A stretch of DNA of 64,000 nucleotides from Christensenella sp. UBA1242 (GTDB lineage: Bacteria > Bacillota > Clostridia > Christensenellales > UBA1242): positions 1 to 64,000 of the forward strand of contig DBWI01000014.1 of assembly GCA_002308915.1 (NCBI GenBank), read 5' to 3'. Positions 52,958 through 62,185 of the stretch are shown in pieces. The notes under the pieces are model-generated. The model searched no databases and was not told the origin of the DNA. It was given only the letters and a program-made list of their open reading frames with translations. Positions within the stretch are counted from its first letter, which is position 1. The number at the start of each line of letters is the position of its first letter. Both the position numbers and the translations under genes were made by a program.

Positions 52958-54289
52958 TTATTTACCAAGACAAAATTTGCTAAATATATCGTTTATAATT
53001 TCTTCTGTGGCACTTTCACCGGTGATTTTTCCAAGTTCTTGCCATACTCTTTTTGTTTGCATATCGACAATGTCAGCACTAAAGTTTGTGCTTTGGATTG
53101 CTTCATCAATTAAAGATATTGCATTTTCTATTGCAATTTTGTGTCTTTGGTTTGTTATATAAAGTTGAGAAAAATCAATTTTGTCAACTCTAGTTTTTTC
53201 AAGAATTGAGTCAAGAATTTTGTCAATATTTTGGTTGTTTAATGCACTAACCAAAATTGCATTGTCTAATTTTGTAACAATTTGCTTGTCTGTTTTGTTA
53301 AGGATATAGAGTGTGTTTTTGTCTTTGATAAGGCTAAGTAATTCTTCATCTTCTTTGTCAAGTTTTTCGCTTGCATCAAAAATTGCAAGAATAATATCGG
53401 AATTGTTAAGCATTTGTTTGCTTTTTTCTACACCAATTTTTTCAACAATATCATCACTATTTCTGATTCCTGCTGTGTCAACAAAATTAATTTTTAATCC
53501 TTTGTACGAAATTGTTTCTTTTAGAACATCTCGAGTTGTTCCTTTGATTTCTGTTACAATGGCTCTATCTTCACCAATTAACCTATTGAGAAGACTGCTT
53601 TTCCCCACATTAGGTTTTCCAACAATTGCAACTGTTATTCCAAATTTTATTTTTTGACCAGTTGTGTAACTGTCTTTTAACTTTTCTAATTCTTGTTTGC
53701 TGTTTTGCAAAGTTTGTTTAACTTGGTTAATAGACATTTCTTCATCATCATGTTCGGGGTAGTCAAGAGAAACTTCCAAGTTGACAAGACAGTCCTTTAG
53801 ATTGTCTTGAATTGTTTTTATTGTTTTGAAAAGCATGCCATCTGTTAAGTTACTTGAAGCCTTGAGTTCTGCATCACTTGTGGCATTTATCATATCAATT
53901 GTTGCTTCTGCTTCATCGAGTGACATTTTGCCATTCATGAATGCACGCTTGGAAAATTCACCATTTTGTGCAAGTTCACAACCATTTTCTACTAATTTTT
54001 GCAAAATTTTTGTTGCAAGGTATTCTCCACCATGGATTTGAAATTCTACAACATCTTCACCAGTGAATGAGTATGGAGCTTTGAAGTAAACCATCATACA
54101 CTTTTCAAAAGCGTTGTCACCAAGGTTGAACTTGCCAAGATACATCTTTCTTGGTTCAATGTTATCTTTGGTTAAATTTTTTGCACAAAAAAGATTAAAG
54201 GCAATTTGCATTGCCTTGTCTCCACTTGTTTTTACTATTGAGATTCCGCCACTACCTAGAGGCGTAGATATCTGCGCTATTGTCTTCAT
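52958..54289 (-). CDS. mnmE: tRNA modification GTPase MnmE (TrmE)
   Basis: 443 residues. N-terminal tetrahydrofolate-binding domain (IAQISTPLGSGGISIVKTSG), helical domain, inserted G domain with P-loop GKPNVGKSS, DTAG and NKTD, and the C-terminal CLGK whose Cys is functionally important. Partner of MnmG. Its GGAG site and first 38 bp lie inside the end of the last kinase-like gene, so it is read as the final gene of that operon. Confidence 0.98.
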   Translation of the reverse strand: MKTIAQISTPLGSGGISIVKTSGDKAMQIAFNLFCAKNLTKDNIEPRKMYLGKFNLGDNAFEKCMMVYFKAPYSFTGEDVVEFQIHGGEYLATKILQKLVENGCELAQNGEFSKRAFMNGKMSLDEAEATIDMINATSDAELKASSNLTDGMLFKTIKTIQDNLKDCLVNLEVSLDYPEHDDEEMSINQVKQTLQNSKQELEKLKDSYTTGQKIKFGITVAIVGKPNVGKSSLLNRLIGEDRAIVTEIKGTTRDVLKETISYKGLKINFVDTAGIRNSDDIVEKIGVEKSKQMLNNSDIILAIFDASEKLDKEDEELLSLIKDKNTLYILNKTDKQIVTKLDNAILVSALNNQNIDKILDSILEKTRVDKIDFSQLYITNQRHKIAIENAISLIDEAIQSTNFSADIVDMQTKRVWQELGKITGESATEEIINDIFSKFCLGK

Positions 54290-55235
54290 GTTTCTCCGTT
54301 GTTTGAGTGTATTTTGTTATTGCTTGATTGTATGCTTGTTTTGCAAGTCCATTTAATGTTATTAAATATTCTTTATAACTAGGTGTTATATAATATCCAA
54401 GATGTTCTATTTCTCTTATTGAATTTTTAATGTCAAAATGTTTTAGTGTTTGTTTTAGGTATTCCATATATGTTGGTTTTGTTTGAGCCAACAAAACTAT
54501 TTGTTCAACATCCTTTTTATATATTTTTTGATAGTCAACCAAAATGCATTCATCATTGCAAAAGAAGTGCATATTTTGACCATGGTCAAACAAAAATCCT
54601 GATGTACCTAATAACTCTTTTTGTTCTAATGCAATACACATTGTACTTCCGCCAAAAGCTAATTCATTGTCAACTACTGGTGCAAGTTCATAAGTTTTAT
54701 TTTGTCTGTCGTATAAAAAATTTAGGTTGTTGTGACGATCTTCTTGAAATGTTAATGAGTCAAGTACCATAAGTTTGAATAGGTCAAAAGCTAGTTTGTC
54801 GATATCGGTATTGCTTTTGATTAAATTAAAATGGTCAATTAGTCCTTGATAAGTAATATCATAAACAATTTTTCCATACATTTCTTGAATTGATACTAAC
54901 TGTTTGTTTTTTGTTACAAAATTGTAACTTACTAGTCCAACTTGTTTTTCATTGTGAGCAGCTTCGTATTCAGCCACTTTAACTCCATGTCTTTTTGCTA
55001 AGTTGCAATAAAGTAATTCATTTAATACTCTAATTTTTGACATGTTTCCATCGTATGTTTTAAATAAGGCTTCTCCCTTTGGGGTTATGAACCAAACTTT
55101 TCCAAATGGGACAGAAGAAATACCAGTTTCACCAGTTCTTATTTTTGTGATAAAATCTTGCAAATTTATACCCTTTGCAAGTTTGATGTTTTTGTATTTC
55201 TTTTTATTTTTTATTAGATAACTAAATTTTACCAT
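54252..55235 (-). CDS. HipA/CtkA-like kinase-fold protein, copy 5
   Basis: 327 residues. Likely nucleotide Lys59 (ALFKTYD), Glu73 in NELLYCNLAK, catalytic loop FQEDRHNNLN (D166, N171) and metal-binding D189 in PVVDNELAFGG. These match the order and type of motifs in HipA and CtkA protein kinases. No HipB-like partner is next to it. SD GAGGA; overlaps the preceding copy by 7 bp and mnmE by 38 bp. Confidence 0.7.
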   Translation of the reverse strand: MVKFSYLIKNKKKYKNIKLAKGINLQDFITKIRTGETGISSVPFGKVWFITPKGEALFKTYDGNMSKIRVLNELLYCNLAKRHGVKVAEYEAAHNEKQVGLVSYNFVTKNKQLVSIQEMYGKIVYDITYQGLIDHFNLIKSNTDIDKLAFDLFKLMVLDSLTFQEDRHNNLNFLYDRQNKTYELAPVVDNELAFGGSTMCIALEQKELLGTSGFLFDHGQNMHFFCNDECILVDYQKIYKKDVEQIVLLAQTKPTYMEYLKQTLKHFDIKNSIREIEHLGYYITPSYKEYLITLNGLAKQAYNQAITKYTQTTEKHEDNSADIYASR

Positions 55236-56230
55236 AGTATTTCCTCAACATCGTAATCAAAACATTGTGGGTGAATTTGTTTTGTTTCTTTTATTGTACT
55301 AACAAAAATTTGTTTTGACAAGTCGGTTATATCTTTTAGATATTTTTTATAGTCAGCAGAGATTTTGTAACCTAGTTGTTCAACATTATTTATTGCGCTT
55401 TCTATATTAATATTGTTTAGACATTTTATGACAAATTCCTCATATTCTTTTCTGCCATATGACATTTGCAATAAATGTTTGAGATTTTCTTTGTATCTTA
55501 CATCTGTAGACAAATAAGTTGTTCTGTCGTAAACAGGGAACATCATATATCCTGCATGAGTTTTTAAAAAGTCTTGTGTTCTCATTTGTTCAGAACCAAA
55601 ATTGTGGAATTTGTTGATTGTTTTTACGCCAAATGCAAATTCGTTGTCGATAATAGGGGAAAGTTTGATTGTGTTATCCTTGGTGAGCAGAAAATGAATA
55701 TTTGAATTGTGTCTGTCTTCTTGGAATGTCAATTCGTCAAGAATCATCATTTTAAACAAATCAAAATATATTTCTTTTTCATTAAAATTGTAGTCAACAC
55801 GATAAACACTTAAAGCACGATAAAATGTTTCAAAATTATCAATAACAAGATCCTTTCCAAATAGTTCACTAAGCTCAATTAATTTTTCGCCATTTTTTGC
55901 AACATCTATGCTTATAAGCCCAACATCTTTGTTTATATTCGCAGGTTTGTATTCTGCAACCTTAACACCAACTTGTTTTGCTACTTCATTGTATAATAGT
56001 TCACTGATAATTCTTAAATCTTTTGAAACATTAAAATCATAATGTTTATACGACTTAAAAAGACCCTTGCCATATTTTGTAACAAACCATGTGTCACCAT
56101 AGCCAATTGTTGATATTCCTTCAGTATAGTTATAGCGTTTAATTTTTTTTAAGTGTTTTATATCAATACCTTTGGCGAGTTTAAGGGTTTTGTATTTTCC
56201 TTTGTTTTTTAATAAAATTTTATTTCTCAT
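55229..56230 (-). CDS. HipA/CtkA-like kinase-fold protein, copy 4
   Basis: 333 residues with the same plan: Lys59 (GLFKSYK), Glu77 (SELLYNEVAKQVG), catalytic loop FQEDRHNSN (D172, N177) and D195 in PIIDNEFAFG. The C-terminal end after about 260 is helical (LGYKISADYKKYLKDI), shared by all copies. Overlaps the preceding copy by 11 bp. Confidence 0.7.
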   Translation of the reverse strand: MRNKILLKNKGKYKTLKLAKGIDIKHLKKIKRYNYTEGISTIGYGDTWFVTKYGKGLFKSYKHYDFNVSKDLRIISELLYNEVAKQVGVKVAEYKPANINKDVGLISIDVAKNGEKLIELSELFGKDLVIDNFETFYRALSVYRVDYNFNEKEIYFDLFKMMILDELTFQEDRHNSNIHFLLTKDNTIKLSPIIDNEFAFGVKTINKFHNFGSEQMRTQDFLKTHAGYMMFPVYDRTTYLSTDVRYKENLKHLLQMSYGRKEYEEFVIKCLNNINIESAINNVEQLGYKISADYKKYLKDITDLSKQIFVSTIKETKQIHPQCFDYDVEEILW

Positions 56231-57221
56231 TTATAATGTTTTCAACCTTTTTGTTATTAGAAAGCTCTGCGATATTTTCTTGAAATATTTCTTTTGATAA
56301 ATTTGCTAAGTCAATTAAATAATTTTTGTAATCATAAGTGAATTGGTATCCATAGTCTTGCAATTTTTCAATTGCAGAAACCATATCTAAATTATTTAGT
56401 GCTTGCAACAAAAATTGCTTACAATTTTCATTTTTTTGTGCCAAACTTATTAAACTTTTTACATTATATACATATCTTTGAGTTCTTGGAATTTTGTTAC
56501 CTTCTTGATCTACAAAAAATATTATATTTTGTCCATGACATGAAATAAATTTATCTTTGTATACATACAATGAAGAACAATCAAAGCCATGGCAGTAGTC
56601 AGTCATTGTTTTGATACCAAAAGCAAATTCGTTGTCAATAATAGGTGATAGTCTTATGCTGTTGTTTGTGTCATTTACTATAAAATGTATGTTGTTATTA
56701 TGTCTGTCTTCTTGGAAGGTAAGGGCATCAAAAACCATCATTTTGTATAAGTCCAAAACCATTTTTTGTTTATCGTAATTTATATTTTTTGAATCCAAAC
56801 TTTGCAAAATACTTTTTATTGAATATTTTGGTTCATCGTTAAAAAATGAAATACAATTTTGTATTTTTTCATTTTCACCACAAACATTGTATGAAATTAC
56901 ACCTTTTTTGAAATCAACATGTGCAGGTTCATAAATTGCAGTATCAATCCCAATTTGTTTTGCTATTTCGTAGCACAATACTTCGTTTGCATTTCTTATG
57001 TATTTTAACTCAATAAAATTCGCATTTTGAGCATTATATGACTTAAAAATTCCAAGCCCGTTTTTTGTGTTAAACCAAACATTTTTATATTCATCTTCAA
57101 CTGATATTCCGGTGGAAGTGTTTTGTCTAAACTTTGTGTTTACAGCGCCAAGCCAAATGCCTTTTGCAACTTTGAGTACTTGGTAATAGCCATTTATTTT
57201 TATTATAGGATTATTTGTCAT
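56220..57221 (-). CDS. HipA/CtkA-like kinase-fold protein, copy 3
   Basis: 333 residues: Lys60 (GIFKSYN), Glu80 (NEVLCYEIAKQIG), catalytic loop FQEDRHNNN (D172, N177), D196 in PIIDNEFAFG. The start MTNNPI is set by a GGAGG site; the open frame goes seven codons further upstream without a site. All motif residues expected of an active kinase are kept. Confidence 0.7.
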   Translation of the reverse strand: MTNNPIIKINGYYQVLKVAKGIWLGAVNTKFRQNTSTGISVEDEYKNVWFNTKNGLGIFKSYNAQNANFIELKYIRNANEVLCYEIAKQIGIDTAIYEPAHVDFKKGVISYNVCGENEKIQNCISFFNDEPKYSIKSILQSLDSKNINYDKQKMVLDLYKMMVFDALTFQEDRHNNNIHFIVNDTNNSIRLSPIIDNEFAFGIKTMTDYCHGFDCSSLYVYKDKFISCHGQNIIFFVDQEGNKIPRTQRYVYNVKSLISLAQKNENCKQFLLQALNNLDMVSAIEKLQDYGYQFTYDYKNYLIDLANLSKEIFQENIAELSNNKKVENIINEK

Positions 57222-58212
57222 AGATTTTATCCTCCAATACAATGGAGTCTTGGCATTCTTGGCGTATTTCAGAAATACATTCTTTGAATGTGTTTTTTGA
57301 TATTTTAATCAAATTTTTGACATAATTTTTGTATTCTGGCGAGATTTCGTATCCCAATTTTTCAACATTTTGGAATGCTTCTTCAATATTTAATTTGTGC
57401 AAAGCAAGGAATAAAAAGTTTTGCATTCTTTTGCTTTTTGTTGCCAATCTTACTAATTCTTTTATGTTTGCCTTATATCTTTGTTCACATGGCAATTTGC
57501 TTACAACTGTGTTTACATGCAATCTTATTGCTTCGCCGTGAAGTTTCATAAATGTGTTGTAGTCAATGTATTTAAATTTGTTGGCTTCATCAGAATTTAA
57601 TGTTAGGGCGGCAAAACACATTTCGTTATCAATTAGTGGGGCACAAGTAAGGTAACCATCTTTATGATTTACTAAAAATGTCATATTATGTTCATGTCTG
57701 TCTTCTTGAAATGTTAGGGAGTCAAGAATCATCATTTTGTATAGGTTCATTTTGATATTACTTTTGTCAACATAATATCCTTCGCCTTCTTTAAAAATAT
57801 CAAGGGCTTTTATGTAATCAACAAAAACATTGAATCCACCAAATTCATCGTAATCTAGTAGTCCGCAGCCATCCATAAGTTCTTCATTGGATTTTGCAAT
57901 ATCCATACTAAGAAGACCGTTGTATTTTTTATAGTGAGCTGGTTTATATTTTGCAACAGATATACCTAATTGTTTTGCAAGTTCATCATACAAAAGTTCA
58001 TTGGCAATTCTTGTTCCATCCATATCTATGTTGTAGTTTTTAAAAATTCCTCTGCCTTTTGGAGTTATAAACCACCTTGAGCCAAATCTTGACGTGGAAA
58101 TACCTTTGACACCTGTTCTTTTTTGAGTGTCAAATTCTTCCAAATTTAATCCCAATGCGGGTTTGAGAGGTACAAGTTTGTATTTCTCTTTGTTTTTGAT
58201 TATGGCTTTCAT
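57211..58212 (-). CDS. HipA/CtkA-like kinase-fold protein, copy 2
   Basis: 333 residues: Lys58 (GIFKNYN), Glu72 (NELLYDELAKQLG), catalytic loop FQEDRHEHN (D171, N176), D195 in PLIDNEMCF. The DNE[FL]AFG block is changed to DNEMCFA here, the most altered of the five. SD AAAGGA, 8 bp after copy 1. Confidence 0.7.
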   Translation of the reverse strand: MKAIIKNKEKYKLVPLKPALGLNLEEFDTQKRTGVKGISTSRFGSRWFITPKGRGIFKNYNIDMDGTRIANELLYDELAKQLGISVAKYKPAHYKKYNGLLSMDIAKSNEELMDGCGLLDYDEFGGFNVFVDYIKALDIFKEGEGYYVDKSNIKMNLYKMMILDSLTFQEDRHEHNMTFLVNHKDGYLTCAPLIDNEMCFAALTLNSDEANKFKYIDYNTFMKLHGEAIRLHVNTVVSKLPCEQRYKANIKELVRLATKSKRMQNFLFLALHKLNIEEAFQNVEKLGYEISPEYKNYVKNLIKISKNTFKECISEIRQECQDSIVLEDKIYDK

Positions 58213-58220
58213 TTTTTCCT

Positions 58221-59183
58221 TTATTTTTGAAAATCATCTTTTTTGCGTTGCTTGTCAATTTGTTTTTTGTAACATTTTTTTGCAAGTTTTTCTAATTCCA
58301 AAAGATACAATTCGTAATCAGATGGAATTACGTGTCCTTTTTGACGAACATTATCTATTGCTTGTCTGAAATTTACATTTGTAAGCATTTTTACTAATAT
58401 TTCTTTCTTTTGTTCATCTTGTGCTGCAATTTTTACAATGTTATTTATATTATCAATATAACCCCTTCTTGAAGATGTTAAAGATGTTATAGGTATTGTT
58501 TCTGCAACATAATCCAAGTTTATGCTGTGTGAATACAAGAAAGATTTTTCTGCAATACCTTTTTCGTCGTAAACAACATTTTCTTGAAAACCACCAAATG
58601 CAAATTCGTTGTCAAGTATTGGTGCTAATTTAATTGTGTTATTTTTTTCATTATACAAGAACAATATATTTGAGTCGTGTCTGTCTTCTTGGAATGTTAA
58701 TGAATCAAAAACCAATAATTTGTATAGGTCATTTGATGTTTTTTCAACATCAATATTATATCCGTGTTCATTTTTGAGAGTGTTAAGTGTTTGTATGTAT
58801 TCTTTGAATGTGTTTGAAGGGTAGCCACTATTTACAATTTCTACAAGTTGCTCACCATCAATAATAACATCATCTTCATGTTCTCTTATATCATAAGAAA
58901 CTAAGCCAGTTTTGTTTTTATAGTTTGCAGTTTCATATTTTGCCATATTAAGACCAAGTTGTTTGCCAAGTTCAAAACAGATAAGTTCATTTGCCATTCT
59001 CATTTCTGTTGTGCTTGTACCAAAAAACTTTTTGTCATAATCTTTAAAATACAATTTTCCTTGTGGAGTATAAAAAAACCTAAGCACAATATCTTCTTGG
59101 CTTTTAAATTTGTCTAAATATATTCCTTTGGCGAGTTTAATTCTGTCAAATTTGTTTTTATTTTTAATAATTATATTACTCAC
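58221..59183 (-). CDS. HipA/CtkA-like kinase-fold protein, copy 1
   Basis: 320 residues, first gene of the six-gene operon ending in mnmE. Lys47 (LYFKDYD), Glu66 (NELICFELGKQLG), catalytic loop FQEDRHDSN (D167, N172), D191 in PILDNEFAFGG. It lacks about 10 residues of the N-terminal loop (TG.S) found in the other copies. The start is GTG with no SD, six bases after a perfect TATAAT, so translation is probably leaderless. Confidence 0.7.
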   Translation of the reverse strand: MSNIIIKNKNKFDRIKLAKGIYLDKFKSQEDIVLRFFYTPQGKLYFKDYDKKFFGTSTTEMRMANELICFELGKQLGLNMAKYETANYKNKTGLVSYDIREHEDDVIIDGEQLVEIVNSGYPSNTFKEYIQTLNTLKNEHGYNIDVEKTSNDLYKLLVFDSLTFQEDRHDSNILFLYNEKNNTIKLAPILDNEFAFGGFQENVVYDEKGIAEKSFLYSHSINLDYVAETIPITSLTSSRRGYIDNINNIVKIAAQDEQKKEILVKMLTNVNFRQAIDNVRQKGHVIPSDYELYLLELEKLAKKCYKKQIDKQRKKDDFQK

Positions 59184-59189
59184 GATATT

Positions 59190-59217
59190 ATTATAACATA
59201 AATATGTGTTATGTCAA
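59190..59217 (-). promoter_or_regulatory. Promoter of kinase-array/mnmE operon (leaderless)
   Basis: TTGACA (59212-59217), 16-bp spacer, TATAAT (59190-59195), both perfect. Six bases to the GTG start of copy 1. Confidence 0.75.
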
Positions 59218-59220
59218 GTG

Positions 59221-59249
59221 TTGACAAATGAGACTATATATGCTAAAAT
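59221..59249 (+). promoter_or_regulatory. Divergent promoter of secreted protein gene
   Basis: TTGACA (59221-59226), 17-bp spacer, TAAAAT (59244-59249). Its -35 is three bases from the opposing -35, making the palindrome TGTCAAGTGTTGACA. Confidence 0.75.
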
Positions 59250-59289
59250 CTACTTGTTAAAAATAAAATACAAAAGAAAAAAGGTTTAT

Positions 59290-60234
59290 ATGAAAGAAAA
59301 TATACAGAAAAAAGTTTTTGCGATAATTTGCGTGGCTATTTTCATAATTGCATTTAGTATTTCAGTAACTTATTATATAGAAAACAAAGATAATAATTTA
59401 AAATCAATTCCAACAGGTGTAGAAACAATAGAAGGGCAGATTGAAGATGGTGATAACACTTCTTCGGACGATGAAGGTTCAACAGAAAGTGATCAACCTG
59501 CAACTCAAGTAAAAACCTACAATAATGGCTATGCTTGTATCACTGATGCTTTCAAATTGGTTAGTTCAGAGCCTGGAATAAAATTAACTTCAACAATAAC
59601 AGCAAATGCAGAAGTTCTTGGCGTTGTTTCAACACAAAGAGTAAAAAGCATTATGATTCATTCTCAAAATGGATTTTTGAAAGAAACATGGGCAGCTTGT
59701 AGTGTAAGTTTGGGACAAAACTTTTATAGATATATGTATTCAAACGATAATTTGCAAAATATTGAATTGAGAAAAACCACATCTGCTACATTTGGCGGCG
59801 AACCCAATTGGAATTCAACAACAATCAACACAATAACAAACAGAGATGGCATTTTGGCAAATTATGATCCAATTTGTTTTGACTACTTTGATTTTATTCC
59901 AAACAAGAAAAACTCAAAACTTGTTAGATTTGATAGAACTTCAAACAAAAATTACTATATAATATCATTTGCATTTGATTTGAAGTGTGTGAATCCCGCA
60001 TATACACAAAACACAATAAATGAAGGCGGATTGTCTTCAATGAGTTATAAATCTGTTACAACAACATATTATGTTGAAAAGTCAACATTATACATAAGAA
60101 AATGTGAAAACGATTTAACATATAGTATGACAAAGGGTGTGACTGTTGATGTCACAATGCACCAAGATGTTTTTGTTAATAGTATTGGCAAAGCCATAAA
60201 TGTTCAAAAACCATCATATTGTTATTTAGGATAG
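59290..60234 (+). CDS. Membrane-anchored extracellular protein, unknown
   Basis: 314 residues: N-terminal membrane helix (about 8-30), an acidic Ser/Asp/Glu/Thr linker (about 45-70) and a beta-rich outer domain with no recognised family. The start MKENIQ follows AAAGGT; the frame is open 28 codons further but that overlaps the promoter. Followed 11 bp later by a small cytoplasmic protein, probably one operon. Confidence 0.7.
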   Translation: MKENIQKKVFAIICVAIFIIAFSISVTYYIENKDNNLKSIPTGVETIEGQIEDGDNTSSDDEGSTESDQPATQVKTYNNGYACITDAFKLVSSEPGIKLTSTITANAEVLGVVSTQRVKSIMIHSQNGFLKETWAACSVSLGQNFYRYMYSNDNLQNIELRKTTSATFGGEPNWNSTTINTITNRDGILANYDPICFDYFDFIPNKKNSKLVRFDRTSNKNYYIISFAFDLKCVNPAYTQNTINEGGLSSMSYKSVTTTYYVEKSTLYIRKCENDLTYSMTKGVTVDVTMHQDVFVNSIGKAINVQKPSYCYLG

Positions 60235-60245
60235 GAGAGAAAAAA

Positions 60246-60728
60246 ATGATAGATTACGAAAAAGTTGCATTAAAAATTTTACATCATGCAAAAGAAGGTG
60301 AGTACGATTCTGAACTTGCAAAAAGCGACTACTTTAATTGGAAAAAAGGATTTTTCAAAAAAAGAGAAGTTATTTTGGAAAATTATGCAAAACAAGTTTG
60401 CTATAGACACGAATTTAGAAAAATAGCAAAGATGCTCAATGAATATGTAGATAACCTTTTGGGAAACAAAGTTGGTTGCAAATTAACTCAAGCACAAGTG
60501 ATTATTGGAATTAGCAACAAAATTGAAAGTATCTGCAACAACCATAAAGACGATGAAACAATGAATGATATTATGGAAGAACTCTTGTTTAACATTTATC
60601 CTTTTATTGATACAGAAAATAATAAAGTTACAGAACTTCATGAGTTTAAGGAACAAGAGTTTACACTAATTAAAAAATACATTGCATGTCTAAATCAATT
60701 AGAACAAAAAGAAGACAAAGAATTATAA
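60246..60728 (+). CDS. Hypothetical 160-residue helical protein
   Basis: Cytoplasmic, charged and helical, with aromatic residues in YFNWKKGFFKKREVILENYAK. No known domain. TAGGAGAG site before MIDYEK. Second gene of a pair with the secreted protein before it; terminator follows. Confidence 0.65.
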   Translation: MIDYEKVALKILHHAKEGEYDSELAKSDYFNWKKGFFKKREVILENYAKQVCYRHEFRKIAKMLNEYVDNLLGNKVGCKLTQAQVIIGISNKIESICNNHKDDETMNDIMEELLFNIYPFIDTENNKVTELHEFKEQEFTLIKKYIACLNQLEQKEDKEL

Positions 60729-60737
60729 TTTATGAAT

Positions 60738-60770
60738 TAAAAAACCTGGCAATTTTTGTCAGGTTTTTTT
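60738..60770. terminator. Terminator after two-gene operon
   Basis: AAAACCTG(G)C/G(T)CAGGTTTT stem followed by T7; can act in both directions. Confidence 0.85.
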
Positions 60771-60814
60771 GTTGTAATTTTATATATTAACATAATATGT
60801 TAAAAATTATTGTT

Positions 60815-62173
60815 TTATACTAAATCATAAAAAGCACGATAGCACAAATAACTTTCATAAATGTCAACTTTGCTTGTTACTTCCCAAGGTGCATGCATTG
60901 ATAGAACTGGTACTCCAGCATCAATTACTTCCATGCCATAGTTTGCCATAATATAGGCAATTGTACCGCCGCCGCCAGCATCAACTTTTCCCATTTCTGT
61001 TGCTTGGAAATATATTTCTTTTTTATCAAGTTCGGCACGAAGTTTTGCAATAAATTCTGGGTTGGCATCATTAGCATCATATTTTCCACGACTTCCAGTG
61101 TATTTGTTAAACGAAATACCTCTTCCAAGATGTGCTTCTGTGTTTTCGTTCATTGGTGTTGGATAATTTGGATCATAACCAGCAGTGACATCACTTGAAA
61201 GCATTTTTGATTTATTTAATGCTCTGCGCATATTAAGTTCGCTATAGTTGCCGCAAAGATTCATTATTTCTGCAATTACATTTTCAAAGAATTTGCTTTG
61301 CATTCCTGTTGCTCCAACACTTCCAATTTCTTCTTTGTCAACAAGTAAACACACTGCTGTTTTTTCTGGGTTTTTGACTTCCATAAAAGCCATAAGTGAA
61401 GAATAAGCACAAACTTTGTCATCTTGACCATAACCAAGTACCATGCTTTTATCTAAGCCAAAATCTCTTGCTTTTCCACTTGGCACAACTTCTAGTTCTG
61501 CAGAGAACAAATCTTCTTCATCAATATTATTTGCGTTAAGGATTTTGATTATATTGTTCTTGTACTTATCTTTTTCAACACTTGTGTCTGGTTTTGAACC
61601 AACGAGTAAGTTAAGGTCTTCGCCTTTAACTTTTGGATTTTGTCTGTTTGGATCAAGGTGAGGGAGAATGTCTGTTATGCCAACACAAGCACCATCTCCT
61701 TCTCCAAAAACAAAGTTAATAACTTTGCCATCTTTTTTTGCAACTGTTCCATGAATTGCAAGTGGGATAGCAGTCCATTGATAAGTTTTTATTCCACCAT
61801 AATAGTGTGTGTCAACAAGACACAATTCATTGTTTTCGTAAATTGGTGTTGCCTTGATGTCTAGTCTTGGGCTATCAAGGTGAGAGCCGACAAAATTTAT
61901 TCCTTCTGCCATATCTTTTTTGCCAACAACTGCCAAAAGAATAGACTTGTTCATATTTATTGCAAAAACCTTGTCTCCAGCTTTGAGTTTTTTGTTTTGT
62001 TTAATTGCGTCACTTAGGTCAATAAAACCATTAGATTTTGCTAATTCTGCAGCGAAGAGAGTACATTCTCTTTCTGTTTTGTGGTTGGATAAAAAGTCTT
62101 TATATCCATCACAAAATTTTTCCATTGCTTTTGTTTTTTCTTCTGAGTATTTTTCCCAAACATTTTTATTCAT
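60815..62173 (-). CDS. M18-family aminopeptidase
   Basis: 452 residues, the size of M18 (aspartyl aminopeptidase/ApeA-type) enzymes. Zinc-binding GSHLDSPRLD (H98, D100), the catalytic-base region DKEEIGSVGATGMQS and the late SMHAPWEVTSKVDIYE block with another zinc His are visible. It removes N-terminal residues from peptides in the cytoplasm as a large oligomer. SD AAAGGAG. Last of three peptidase genes read in the same direction, 12 bp after the YugP-type gene. Confidence 0.93.
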   Translation of the reverse strand: MNKNVWEKYSEEKTKAMEKFCDGYKDFLSNHKTERECTLFAAELAKSNGFIDLSDAIKQNKKLKAGDKVFAINMNKSILLAVVGKKDMAEGINFVGSHLDSPRLDIKATPIYENNELCLVDTHYYGGIKTYQWTAIPLAIHGTVAKKDGKVINFVFGEGDGACVGITDILPHLDPNRQNPKVKGEDLNLLVGSKPDTSVEKDKYKNNIIKILNANNIDEEDLFSAELEVVPSGKARDFGLDKSMVLGYGQDDKVCAYSSLMAFMEVKNPEKTAVCLLVDKEEIGSVGATGMQSKFFENVIAEIMNLCGNYSELNMRRALNKSKMLSSDVTAGYDPNYPTPMNENTEAHLGRGISFNKYTGSRGKYDANDANPEFIAKLRAELDKKEIYFQATEMGKVDAGGGGTIAYIMANYGMEVIDAGVPVLSMHAPWEVTSKVDIYESYLCYRAFYDLV

Positions 62174-62185
62174 AATTTTTCTCCT

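Noticed and set aside
54252..59183. Classical HipBA toxin-antitoxin modules
   Set aside because: No HipB-like HTH gene accompanies any copy, and the N-terminal layout differs from HipA; only the kinase-fold relation is supported.
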